Notes: generated from the sequence alone by a model not told the origin. A stretch of 32,898 nucleotides of DNA from an uncultured Mucilaginibacter sp. (GCF_946479965.1 NZ_CAMLHX010000048.1:1-32898), one strand, 5' to 3'. Numbered from the stretch's first letter, positions 8,376 to 15,701 are shown. Numbers and translations are program-made.

Positions 8376-9578
8376 TCAATTTAACGGTGCGGATGGGGTA
8401 TAATCAACCGGTAATAATTCTGAAAGCCGAGGTTTTGACCATGCGCCTTCAAACAATGGGCTCTCTCCTACCACAATTCCGTTGCTGTCAAATAATGCAT
8501 ACGGCGGATCATTAAACAACGTTAATACACTAACTTCATAATTAGGCATATCAAGGGGTCGGTAAATATCCTTAAACGCTTCAGTCTCTTCTCGCTTTTT
8601 ATAGATCACGTATAAATATTCAGGAAAGGTGATAGCATACAGGCCCGGTTGAGGGCCGTTTCGCAATAGCTCAAGACTAAACCACGGGATAGATGCAATT
8701 TTTTGATGGATGTATTTAGGACTATTGTAAAAATTTAAATAATACTGAAACGAGTCGCGCATCACACCGTTAAATTGCTGCATCTTTTTGAGAATGACAG
8801 CTGCCGGGGGACGAGTAGGGTCTTGCTCGCGGCTTAACTTTCTCATTTCAAAACCTTCCTGGTTCAATTTATTCTGATATAACGATCTAAAAAAGTGCAT
8901 AGCCGAACCATAATAAGCACTGTCTCGCTTAGCTTGCCATTTCTTTTTTTGAGACGCGCTGCCCGGCAATTCTTCGAAAAGACGTTTTCCTTCGTAGGAA
9001 AGTCTTCCTTCTATTTTGTCAGAGCTAAAGGCGTTCAATAAAAATTTAACTCTGTAGCCCAAGGCTTTATTTTCTACAACTAAAAACTCATCGCTGCTTG
9101 CCGTAAGAATTTGCTTTGACTTTCGGTAGCTAAAATCCAACACCTTCGGATTTTTCACCACGCATTGCTTAGCGTTAGCATCAGTGCCAATAAAGTCTTT
9201 TTTAAACATTTCGTAATTACGGTTCCAATCTGCACGACTGCTGCTTGATATGGTTACCTCCCGCAACATTATCGCCCGCGGCTCAACAGTTATGGTCAAA
9301 TCGGCAATGTCGGCATTCACCATAATAATTTTGTTGTATTCGGCAAAGCCAACAGCTGTTACTACAAGCGTGTATTGCCCGGGTCTTAAACGGTTTAAGA
9401 TAAATGTACCATCAGAAGAGGATGTAGTTCCGAAAGACGAGTTGCTTAAAAAAACACTCGCACCGGCTACAGCACGGTTTCCTTCCTTATTGATTACTTT
9501 ACCACTGATAGTAAAGCCCTGCGCATGCAAAATTGCAGGCAATATCAATAACAGAAATAAAAATCGTCTAAAAAGCAT
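8376..9578 (-). CDS. Secreted carboxypeptidase-regulatory-like domain protein, function unknown
   Basis: The 400-aa protein has a signal peptide (about 1-19, ending LHA|QG). A carboxypeptidase-D regulatory-like beta-sandwich follows (about 21-108: GFTISGKVINKEGNRAVAGASVFL, then SSDGTFILNRLRPGQYTLVVTAVGF). This is the fold that precedes TonB-dependent receptors in Bacteroidota. Here no plug or barrel follows. The remaining 290 residues (from about 112, REVTISSSS) contain many aromatic and charged residues and match no enzyme family I recognise. Similar proteins exist as stand-alone periplasmic or surface proteins in this phylum. It lies between ccmB (68 nt upstream) and ccmC (59 nt downstream), an unexpected place. 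A link to heme or cytochrome maturation would be inference from position only. Confidence 0.7.
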   Translation of the reverse strand: MLFRRFLFLLLILPAILHAQGFTISGKVINKEGNRAVAGASVFLSNSSFGTTSSSDGTFILNRLRPGQYTLVVTAVGFAEYNKIIMVNADIADLTITVEPRAIMLREVTISSSSRADWNRNYEMFKKDFIGTDANAKQCVVKNPKVLDFSYRKSKQILTASSDEFLVVENKALGYRVKFLLNAFSSDKIEGRLSYEGKRLFEELPGSASQKKKWQAKRDSAYYGSAMHFFRSLYQNKLNQEGFEMRKLSREQDPTRPPAAVILKKMQQFNGVMRDSFQYYLNFYNSPKYIHQKIASIPWFSLELLRNGPQPGLYAITFPEYLYVIYKKREETEAFKDIYRPLDMPNYEVSVLTLFNDPPYALFDSNGIVVGESPLFEGAWSKPRLSELLPVDYTPSAPLN

Positions 9579-9646
9579 TGGTTAAATCAGCGGAGAAAAA
9601 TAATCCTAAAAATAGGCAATTACAAACTGCAATATAAAATTTGAGC

Positions 9647-10330
9647 TTAGTCGCGCCACAGATATGGAAACAAAAGTAAAGCAGTAGTAATAACAATAGC
9701 GTTTATTGCGGCTAAAACGCCAATATCACCGTAACTAAGGCTACGGTCTATTCCATCCATTGCGCGTTTGCTTAAGCGTATCAATATCAAAATTACCGGA
9801 ATAATTACCGGAAAGCTTAAAATAGCCATGAGGGTACCGTTATTACCCGCTTTGGATGCTATTGCCGATATCATGGTAAACACCGTTGAAAAACTAATGC
9901 TACCTAACACTACCGATGTGAAATAAAATAACGGATCACCTATTGTGTTTTCAAAAAACAACAGGTAAACCAACAGGGCAAGCGTGCTAAGCAAGGTCAT
10001 CAACGCCGTATTGTATAAGGTTTTTGATAAGATTATAGCCTGCGGACTTGCTATTGAATAATAATACAATAAGCGCCCACGGCTTTCCTGCATAAAACTT
10101 TTGGCTATAGCATTAACCGAGGCAAAAAGGATAATTATCCAGAATAAAACATTCCATACTACCTTGTAGCCACTACTACCGGCAAAACCGGGTGTAAGGT
10201 TAAATGAGATGAAACAAATAAATACAGTTGAAACTACATATAATAAAACGCCATTAAAGGCATATTTAGAACGCCACTCCAGTAATATTTCTTTTTTAAG
10301 AAGGTACCAGGTTTGGTCAACAAGTTTCAT
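9647..10330 (-). CDS. ccmB: Heme exporter protein CcmB
   Basis: This is a 227-aa integral membrane protein with about six helices. The N-terminus WYLLKKEILLEWRSKYAFNG is typical of CcmB, the permease subunit of the CcmAB ABC transporter that drives release of holo-CcmE from CcmC/D. Length agrees with the family (about 220 aa). No ccmA ATPase gene is present in the window, so its partner must be encoded elsewhere. The ATG is preceded by TACATTTG and exactly four bases, which predicts a leaderless or nearly leaderless transcript. The upstream gene is a CheR methyltransferase 58 nt away; the presence of this promoter argues that ccmB starts its own unit. Confidence 0.85.
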   Translation of the reverse strand: MKLVDQTWYLLKKEILLEWRSKYAFNGVLLYVVSTVFICFISFNLTPGFAGSSGYKVVWNVLFWIIILFASVNAIAKSFMQESRGRLLYYYSIASPQAIILSKTLYNTALMTLLSTLALLVYLLFFENTIGDPLFYFTSVVLGSISFSTVFTMISAIASKAGNNGTLMAILSFPVIIPVILILIRLSKRAMDGIDRSLSYGDIGVLAAINAIVITTALLLFPYLWRD

Positions 10331-10334
10331 GTAC

Positions 10335-10342
10335 CAAATGTA
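10335..10342 (-). promoter_or_regulatory. Putative -7 promoter box of ccmB (near-leaderless)
   Basis: The minus strand reads TACATTTG followed by GTAC and then the ATG. With a normal -7 position, transcription would start at, or one base before, the start codon. The same box-plus-four-bases spacing is seen at the helicase (13622-13629) and dihydroorotase (13820-13827) genes. Confidence 0.5.
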
Positions 10343-10388
10343 AGCGATTAGTTGATTGAATTTGCCGGTGAATAGCTAATAATGTTCT

Positions 10389-11216
10389 TCAGGAATCAAT
10401 TTTCTGATAAATATTTTCTTTGGGATTGATCACTTTAAATCTTTTTCTCAAAGGCTCAGATCGTATTGTTTCTTTGGTACCCAGGCATAAAAAACCGGAC
10501 GGCATCAGGCTGTTATAAAAAAGCTCAAGTACACGCTCTTGCAATGCATTTTCAAAGTAGATAAAAACATTGCGGCAACTAATTAATTGAAACTGGTTGA
10601 ACACACCATCTGACACCAGGTTATGGACAGAAAACAGCGTATTTTGTTGCAACTCGTTATGAATTGTAGCGGTGTGATCCAAAACAGTAAAATGGTCTGT
10701 TATCGATCCGCTTAAACCGGCCATCCGGTAGTTTTCAGCATAACTTTTTACTTTACGGAGGCTATAGATACCCTCACGTGCTTCGTTAAGCATTTCTGTA
10801 TTTATATCCGTTCCGCATATAAATGATTTCTTTTTCAACCCGGCTTCGTTAAGCAATATCGCCAATGAGTAGGCCTCCTCACCTGAGGAACATCCTGCGC
10901 ACCAGATTTTAAAATACTGATGAGATGACAGGTAAGGTATTACTTGATTATTAAGTGCCTGATAAAAGGTCGGGTCGCGGAACATTTCGGTTACATTGAC
11001 CGTTATCTCCTCTAAAAAATGCTGAAAAAAACCCGGCTTGTTACTTAATTGTTGCTTTAAATCATGGAAAGGCAGTTTTTTCAACTGCATTATGCGGATA
11101 ATACGCCGGCGTAATGATGCTTTTGAATAGTTGCTGAAATCAAAATTATAAAGCACTTTAACCAAGCCAATCAATTCCGTAATTTCCTGATTAGTTATTT
11201 CGCCCGGCGCATGCAT
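10389..11216 (-). CDS. cheR: CheR-type protein-glutamate methyltransferase
   Basis: This 275-aa cytoplasmic enzyme uses S-adenosylmethionine to methylate glutamates of chemoreceptor-type proteins. The all-alpha CheR N-domain (about 8-75) includes the basic helix SKASLRRRIIRIM. The hallmark NVTEMFRDP follows at 74-82, then the SAM-binding motif IWCAGCSSGEEAYSLAI (104-120) and CRNVFIYF near residue 213. Length is normal for stand-alone CheR. There is no CheA, CheB or chemoreceptor gene nearby, so the target is unclear. In Bacteroidota such orphan CheR proteins often accompany hybrid kinases rather than flagellar chemotaxis. It lies 6 nt downstream of the 140-aa membrane protein gene and is probably the last gene of the helicase-gldC operon. 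Confidence 0.9.
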   Translation of the reverse strand: MHAPGEITNQEITELIGLVKVLYNFDFSNYSKASLRRRIIRIMQLKKLPFHDLKQQLSNKPGFFQHFLEEITVNVTEMFRDPTFYQALNNQVIPYLSSHQYFKIWCAGCSSGEEAYSLAILLNEAGLKKKSFICGTDINTEMLNEAREGIYSLRKVKSYAENYRMAGLSGSITDHFTVLDHTATIHNELQQNTLFSVHNLVSDGVFNQFQLISCRNVFIYFENALQERVLELFYNSLMPSGFLCLGTKETIRSEPLRKRFKVINPKENIYQKIDS

Positions 11217-11222
11217 ATTATT

Positions 11223-11645
11223 TTACAAAACAGCCTTATTGCTTTTTGATAATTGCTTGCTTGAAAAAGCACCAATTAAGGCAAGAGCAGCTCCGGCGAA
11301 TAATAAATACCAACCCCATTGAAATTTTATTTGCCTTGCCAAAAAGCCGGATATTGATTTGAACGGAATGAAGCTAAAACTTGCATTTACTTTTAAATAC
11401 GCGGCTAAAAACAAAAGCACTACCAGACCTAAAGACAGCCAGGCCGAAAATTTGACCAATTGAATACGATTTAAAAAAGCGCCTAACATACCTACCAGGG
11501 CAACAAGTAATATTACCATGCCGTAAGGCTGGCTTAGTTTAAAAAGGTTCATGTTAAACAAACCAAACGGGCGCAATAAAGGGCAATACGTACCCGTCAT
11601 CAGCAATACAAAGCCTAAAAATGATACAAACGAACTTATCCGCAT
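11223..11645 (-). CDS. Four-helix membrane protein, unknown function
   Basis: The product has 140 aa and four hydrophobic helices (about 5-21, 41-60, 66-86, 110-128), joined by short loops and ending in a lysine-rich tail. It belongs to no family I recognise; the cysteine in TGTYCPLLRPFG is the only striking residue. It is tightly packed between gldC (11 nt upstream) and cheR (6 nt downstream) on the same strand, so it is very probably translated as part of that operon. The codon usage and amino-acid composition look like those of the neighbours, so I take it as a real gene. Confidence 0.7.
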   Translation of the reverse strand: MRISSFVSFLGFVLLMTGTYCPLLRPFGLFNMNLFKLSQPYGMVILLVALVGMLGAFLNRIQLVKFSAWLSLGLVVLLFLAAYLKVNASFSFIPFKSISGFLARQIKFQWGWYLLFAGAALALIGAFSSKQLSKSNKAVL

Positions 11646-11656
11646 TTCGAATTTGA

Positions 11657-11986
11657 TTATCTGGTTATCTCCATTTTATCGGCGAAGTGGGCGCAGTAGT
11701 CGCGCAGGTCTTCTACTATGTTTTTTTCGCCGGTTGCACGCAAAAAGGTATCGCCCATGGTTTGCAGGGTTTCATAAAAGAAACGCTTCATTTCATCAAC
11801 AGGCATATCTTTTGTCCAAAGGTCAATGCGTAGGGTATTTTTATAATGGTGATCCCACAGCGAAAGCATAAATGAGTTTACAGGAAGAGCTTCCTTGTTT
11901 GCAGAATCGGTCGACTCCCACATTATACGTTCAGGCACGTTATTATCATCCAATTCTACAATGAGCTTTATTTCGGCAGTTTTCAT
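11657..11986 (-). CDS. gldC: Gliding motility protein GldC homologue
   Basis: This is a small soluble protein of 109 aa. It shows the GldC pattern: an N-terminal strand with ELDDNNVPERIMWES, then SFMLSLWDHHYKNTLRIDLWTKDMPVDEMKRFFYETLQTM and a C-terminal helix. GldC was first found through gliding defects in Flavobacterium, but homologues are widespread in non-gliding Bacteroidota, and its biochemical role is not established. In Flavobacterium gldC follows gldB; here the gene upstream is an 88-aa membrane protein instead. The spacing to both neighbours is about 10 nt, consistent with an operon. Identification is by recall of the family pattern and fits the T9SS-type proteins encoded in the window. 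Confidence 0.8.
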   Translation of the reverse strand: MKTAEIKLIVELDDNNVPERIMWESTDSANKEALPVNSFMLSLWDHHYKNTLRIDLWTKDMPVDEMKRFFYETLQTMGDTFLRATGEKNIVEDLRDYCAHFADKMEITR

Positions 11987-11996
11987 TTAAAAGGTT

Positions 11997-12263
11997 CTAT
12001 TTAACAAGTAAAAAAATAACAAGGGCCAAAGTTATAAAGCTTAGCTCTATTACCCACAGCTTTTTGGTTTCAGAAAAGAAATTTCGGAAGATTATGTCTA
12101 GAAATGACACTACAAAAGCAAACAGTAAAAATATAAGACTTATAGCGCCAGACATGTGGGTGAAAGCCATGCCTGTTATACTTGCACCGTTTATCCATAT
12201 ATATACCGCCAATATTATAAAAAAGGCTGTAGCAAAGTTTAAGGGGGTAATTTTTATCTTCAT
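11997..12263 (-). CDS. Small three-helix membrane protein, unknown function
   Basis: The product has 88 aa with three hydrophobic segments (about 8-24, 33-58, 70-87), the last running to the very C-terminus (VIFLLVK). No family is recognised. It lies 16 nt after the helicase stop and 10 nt before gldC, on the same strand, which makes co-transcription likely and supports it being a real gene. A conserved pairing with gldC would suggest an envelope role, but I cannot confirm conservation from this window. Confidence 0.65.
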   Translation of the reverse strand: MKIKITPLNFATAFFIILAVYIWINGASITGMAFTHMSGAISLIFLLFAFVVSFLDIIFRNFFSETKKLWVIELSFITLALVIFLLVK

Positions 12264-12279
12264 TTAAACTATGTGCTGT

Positions 12280-13617
12280 TTAATATCTCTTTTTAGGTTT
12301 CGATCTTTTTGGCTGACCCACGCTGCCAACCCGCTTAGCTTTTTCAGTATCAAATTTTTTGCGCTGATTAAGGGTCTTTTTCTCGTGGAATGCCCCTTTA
12401 AAGTCAGGATCTTCCTTGCGTTTTTGCAGGTCTATTTCCTTCGCCTGATCCTGTCTTTCCTCGTAAGGGGTTTCCTCTATAAAAACATCAGCAGGTATCT
12501 TATGAACAGGTATAGTTTGACGGATCAATTTCTGGATCTTACCTAAATAATACTCCTCTGCCGGGTTACAAAATGTAATGGCCACCCCGCTTTGCAGCGC
12601 ACGGCCCGTACGACCTATACGGTGCACATAATCTTCAATCACCACAGGCACATCAAAATTAATAACGTGGCTTACATCGCTTACATCAATACCGCGCGAG
12701 GCTACATCAGTAGCTACCAATATCTTTACCTCATCATTTTTAAAGGCGTTCATGGCGTTGATGCGGGTGTTTTGGCCTTTATTGGCATGTAGTACTTTTA
12801 CCTGGCCCTCGCCAAATTTACGCGATAGAAATTTGTATACATCCTCGGCAGCGACACGCGTTTTACAAAAAACCATCAGTTTGGTAATATCACCCTCTTC
12901 ATCTAATAGCTTCTTCAGCATGTTTATCTTGGTGCGCATATTAGGCACATGATACAGCTTCTGTTCTACAGTTTGGGCGGGCGTAGCTTGGGGCGTAGCC
13001 TCAATAACCGTTGGAAACTCCAAAAAATTGGCGGATAGCTGGTGTATTTTCTCTGACATGGTAGCCGAGAATAACAGGTTTTGGCGCTTACGCGGAACAA
13101 CTTCCAGTATGCGGTTTATCTGTGGCATAAAGCCCATGTCCATCATTTTATCGGCCTCGTCCAATACCAGCACCTGTAACGTTTTGGTAACAATGTGGCC
13201 GGCCAAATAGATATCCATGTAGCGGCCGGGAGTGGCCACAATAATATCAACCCCTTTATTAATATTTTCTATCTGCGTTTTAGGGCCCAGACCGCCATAT
13301 ACAGTAACTACGCGCAGGTCGGTATACTTCGAATAAGTTCTTACATTTTCCTCTATCTGCATGGCCAGCTCGCGCGTTGGCGCCAGTATCAGCGCACGGG
13401 CATGGTCGCCTTGCGCATATTTAAGGCGCATAATTATCGGCAGCACGTAAGCAGCGGTTTTACCGGTGCCTGTTTGCGCTATACCCATAACATCCTGACC
13501 GTTCAAAATAGGCGGCATGGCCTTTTGCTGTATGGGTGTGGGTTCTGTGTAGCCGGCGTCGGCAATGGCATTTAATGTTTGCCGGTTAAAATTAAAATCC
13601 TCAAAAGTAGCTGCCAT
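12280..13617 (-). CDS. DEAD-box ATP-dependent RNA helicase
   Basis: This 445-aa RNA helicase of the RhlE/DeaD group unwinds RNA duplexes in ribosome assembly or mRNA turnover. The motifs run in order: Q motif (FEDFNFNRQTLNAIADAGYT then PTPIQ), AQTGTGKT, PTRELA, TPGR, DEAD, SAT, and the C-terminal RecA lobe with VATDVASRGIDV and HRIGRTGR. A basic tail (RSKPKKRY) probably binds RNA. The start is set at the ATG at 13617 (MAATFEDF), directly before the Q motif. A longer in-frame version beginning at 13779 would be translated from the GTGAGCC minisatellite and resembles no helicase. TATCTTTG plus four bases precedes the ATG, so the mRNA is probably leaderless. Four further genes follow closely. 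Confidence 0.93.
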   Translation of the reverse strand: MAATFEDFNFNRQTLNAIADAGYTEPTPIQQKAMPPILNGQDVMGIAQTGTGKTAAYVLPIIMRLKYAQGDHARALILAPTRELAMQIEENVRTYSKYTDLRVVTVYGGLGPKTQIENINKGVDIIVATPGRYMDIYLAGHIVTKTLQVLVLDEADKMMDMGFMPQINRILEVVPRKRQNLLFSATMSEKIHQLSANFLEFPTVIEATPQATPAQTVEQKLYHVPNMRTKINMLKKLLDEEGDITKLMVFCKTRVAAEDVYKFLSRKFGEGQVKVLHANKGQNTRINAMNAFKNDEVKILVATDVASRGIDVSDVSHVINFDVPVVIEDYVHRIGRTGRALQSGVAITFCNPAEEYYLGKIQKLIRQTIPVHKIPADVFIEETPYEERQDQAKEIDLQKRKEDPDFKGAFHEKKTLNQRKKFDTEKAKRVGSVGQPKRSKPKKRY

Positions 13618-13621
13618 TTGG

Positions 13622-13629
13622 CAAAGATA
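13622..13629 (-). promoter_or_regulatory. Putative -7 promoter box of the helicase operon (near-leaderless)
   Basis: The minus strand reads TATCTTTG, then CCAA, then the ATG at 13617. A TTTTA about 21 nt upstream may serve as the -33 element. The box lies inside the reading frame of the longer annotated start, which argues against that start. Confidence 0.55.
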
Positions 13630-13703
13630 GGTTTTTTGTTGAGGCGAGAGGTAAAAGTAAAAGGCAATGGTTTTTTCGGCGCAAAGGGGTGGCTCAGAGC
13701 TGG

Positions 13704-13776
13704 GGTGAGCCACCGTGAGCCCTGTGAGCCACCGTGAGCCCTGTGAGCCGCCGTGAGCCCCTGTGAGCCACCCCCA
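13704..13776. repeat. GTGAGCC minisatellite in a divergent promoter region
   Basis: Seven copies of GTGAGCC start at 13705, 13715, 13724, 13734, 13743, 13753 and 13763, with spacers alternating between two and three bases. This makes a 19-bp higher-order unit of the type GTGAGCCaccGTGAGCCct, repeated about three and a half times with minor changes. The array is GC-rich compared with its surroundings and lies between the helicase and dihydroorotase promoters. Confidence 0.92.
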
Positions 13777-13795
13777 CAAATAATGTTACCCAGGC

Positions 13796-13827
13796 TTTTC
13801 ACCTTTCAACCTCATAAACTATATTTG
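13796..13827 (+). promoter_or_regulatory. Putative promoter of dihydroorotase (near-leaderless)
   Basis: TATATTTG (13820-13827) is a perfect -7 box followed by CTGT and then the ATG at 13832. A TTTT(C) at 13796-13800 is spaced 20 nt upstream, where the -33 TTTG is expected. The predicted transcript starts at or next to the start codon. Confidence 0.5.
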
Positions 13828-13831
13828 CTGT

Positions 13832-15166
13832 ATGTCCACCATCCTCATCAAATCAGCTACCATAGTTAACGAAGGCAAACAGTTTAATGCTGATGTTTTT
13901 ATAAAAGACGGTTTTATTGAACGGATAGATAACCAAATTGATGTAACGGCCGATAAAACCATTAATGCTGAAGGACTGTATCTCTTCCCGGGAGCTATTG
14001 ATGACCAGGTGCATTTCCGTGAACCTGGACTTACTCATAAAGCTGAAATATATACAGAATCTCGGGCGGCTGTAGCGGGTGGTATTACCTCGTTTATGGA
14101 GATGCCTAACACCGTGCCGAATACCCTTACCCAGCAATTATTGCAAGATAAATATGACATCGCCGCACAGCGCTCCTTAGCCAACTACTCATTTTTTATG
14201 GGGGCATCCAACGACAACCTGGATGAGGTTTTGCGTACCGATGCTCAAAATGTATGTGGTGTAAAGGTATTTATGGGTTCGTCGACAGGGAACATGCTGG
14301 TGGATAATCCGACAACTTTAGAAAACTTGTTTTCTAAATCGCCTATGCTGATAGCTACGCATTGCGAGGATGAGGCGACTATTAAAGAAAATCTCGCCCA
14401 TTACAAGCAATTATTTGGCGATAATATCCCTGTTAGACTTCATCCTAAAATCCGAAGTGAAGAAGCTTGTTACCTGTCATCATCAATGGCGGTAGCATTG
14501 GCAAAAAAACATAATGCGAGGTTGCATATTTTGCATATATCAACAGAAAAAGAAACGCACCTGTTTGATAATACCACGCCGTTAAAAGATAAACGTATTA
14601 CTGCCGAAGCTTGTGTGCACCATCTGTGGTTTAGCAGCGAGGATTATGAGACCAAAGGCAACCTGATAAAATGGAATCCGGCAGTAAAAACTGCTAAGGA
14701 CCGGGAAGGAATTTTAAAAGCGGTGCTTGATGGCCGGATAGATGTAATTGCCACCGACCATGCACCGCACACCATTGAAGAAAAGGCACAATCTTACCTG
14801 CAGGCTCCGTCTGGCGGACCGTTAGTGCAGCACGCTATGCCTGCTATGCTGGAGCTTTATCATCACGGTAAAATAACGCTGGAACAAATTGCTGAGAAAA
14901 TGGCGCATAACGTAGCGATATGCTTCCAGATAGCCAAACGGGGTTTTATACGCGAAGGTTATTACGCCGATCTGGCATTAGTCGATCTTAACAAACCATG
15001 GCAGGTAAACAAAGACAATATTTTATACAAATGCGGGTGGAGCCCGTTTGAAGGCTCAACTTTCCGGTCACAAATAACACATACCATTGTATCGGGTAAA
15101 TTGGCCTGGAGCGATGGGAAATTTGCTACGGATGATGCGGGTATGAGGATGACGTTTGAGAGGTGA
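13832..15166 (+). CDS. pyrC: Dihydroorotase, class I (pyrC-type amidohydrolase)
   Basis: This 444-aa cytoplasmic amidohydrolase catalyses ring closure of carbamoyl-aspartate to dihydroorotate in pyrimidine synthesis. The metal-site region reads DDQVHFREPG (57-66), so the first histidine of the usual HxHxREPG is Gln59 while His61 is kept. The other expected ligands are visible: GVKVFMGSSTGNM, ATHCED, LHILHIST and the catalytic ATDHAPH. The C-terminus (GWSPFEGSTF, then TIVSGKLAW) is typical of dihydroorotases. The Gln substitution may be normal for this phylum; otherwise it would suggest altered metal binding, so allantoinase-like or catalytically reduced relatives cannot be excluded. It is divergent from the helicase and convergent with the SRPBCC gene; no other pyrimidine gene is nearby. 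Confidence 0.88.
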   Translation: MSTILIKSATIVNEGKQFNADVFIKDGFIERIDNQIDVTADKTINAEGLYLFPGAIDDQVHFREPGLTHKAEIYTESRAAVAGGITSFMEMPNTVPNTLTQQLLQDKYDIAAQRSLANYSFFMGASNDNLDEVLRTDAQNVCGVKVFMGSSTGNMLVDNPTTLENLFSKSPMLIATHCEDEATIKENLAHYKQLFGDNIPVRLHPKIRSEEACYLSSSMAVALAKKHNARLHILHISTEKETHLFDNTTPLKDKRITAEACVHHLWFSSEDYETKGNLIKWNPAVKTAKDREGILKAVLDGRIDVIATDHAPHTIEEKAQSYLQAPSGGPLVQHAMPAMLELYHHGKITLEQIAEKMAHNVAICFQIAKRGFIREGYYADLALVDLNKPWQVNKDNILYKCGWSPFEGSTFRSQITHTIVSGKLAWSDGKFATDDAGMRMTFER

Positions 15167-15177
15167 TCTTTTACAGG

Positions 15178-15251
15178 CTGTCGTGGTGAGCCTGTCGAAC
15201 CATAGCGCGTAAGGCCTTTACGCGCTGCTCTTCGACAAGCTCAGAGTGACA
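15178..15251. repeat. REP-like palindromic repeat between convergent genes
   Basis: This is a long imperfect inverted repeat. The core AGCGCGTAA (15204-15212) pairs perfectly with TTACGCGCT (15218-15226) around a 5-nt loop. The outer arms GGTGAGCCTGTCGAA and TTCGACAAGCTCAGAGTGAC pair with mismatches. The outer sequence resembles an interspersed palindromic element seen in many bacterial genomes. It sits in the 97-bp space between two convergent genes, the usual place for such elements, and could act as a transcription or RNA-decay barrier for both. Confidence 0.8.
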
Positions 15252-15263
15252 CCCAAACGTTTG

Positions 15264-15701
15264 TTACTTAACTAAAGGCCCTTCAACCAACTCCTTCATT
15301 TTACCAAATACCAACTGCCAGTTTTGCTCTGAATGTTGTTTGGAAGCCTCATCTTTTATATTGTCCTGACCTAATTCCAGCGTGGTAATGCCGTTATGTT
15401 CGGTTAAAGTATAGCTAACATTCTGGTAGTTCTCCGGTTTATCCTCGGTACCGCTCATGCTGCTCCAGTAGCTGTATTTAACATACTTACCAGGATCAAC
15501 TTCCAGTACTCTGCCCTTATCCTGATAGGTTTTACCTTCCCATTCGCCGCTCCAAATAATTGGACTACCTTCTTTCCAGTCGGTTTTAAGGTCGGTTCCA
15601 AAAAAATATTGTTTGATGATAACCGGGTTGGTCAACGCATCCCAAACTTCCGAAGCCGGGGCGTTTATGTCGATCTTGGTTTTTAAACTTACCTTTTCCA
15701 T
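15264..15701 (-). CDS. SRPBCC / AHSA1-like domain protein
   Basis: The 145-aa protein forms one START-like helix-grip fold. It starts VSLKTKIDINAPASEVWDALTNPVIIKQYFFGTDLKTDW and contains GSPIIWSGEWEGKTYQDKGRVLEVDPG and a final helix, all typical of the Activator-of-Hsp90-ATPase-1-like (AHSA1/YndB) family. These small cytoplasmic proteins have a hydrophobic ligand pocket; most have no known ligand. It lies 73 nt downstream of a YafY-type regulator on the same strand. Pairs of this kind are common, so the regulator may control it. A role with the Hsp70 encoded further right is not implied by the family name. Confidence 0.85.
   Translation of the reverse strand: MEKVSLKTKIDINAPASEVWDALTNPVIIKQYFFGTDLKTDWKEGSPIIWSGEWEGKTYQDKGRVLEVDPGKYVKYSYWSSMSGTEDKPENYQNVSYTLTEHNGITTLELGQDNIKDEASKQHSEQNWQLVFGKMKELVEGPLVK

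Noticed and set aside
13704..13776. CRISPR array
   Set aside because: Units are only seven bases with two- to three-base spacers and no unique spacer sequences. It is a minisatellite.
13618..13779. N-terminal extension of the helicase from an ATG at 13779
   Set aside because: The 54 extra residues are translated from the GTGAGCC repeats, resemble no helicase, and would run across the likely promoter at 13622-13629. MAATFEDF at 13617 sits directly before the Q motif.
15178..15251. Site-specific recombination attachment site or tRNA-like structure
   Set aside because: The symmetry and TGTCGAA arms fit a REP-like palindrome; no integrase gene or tRNA features are nearby.
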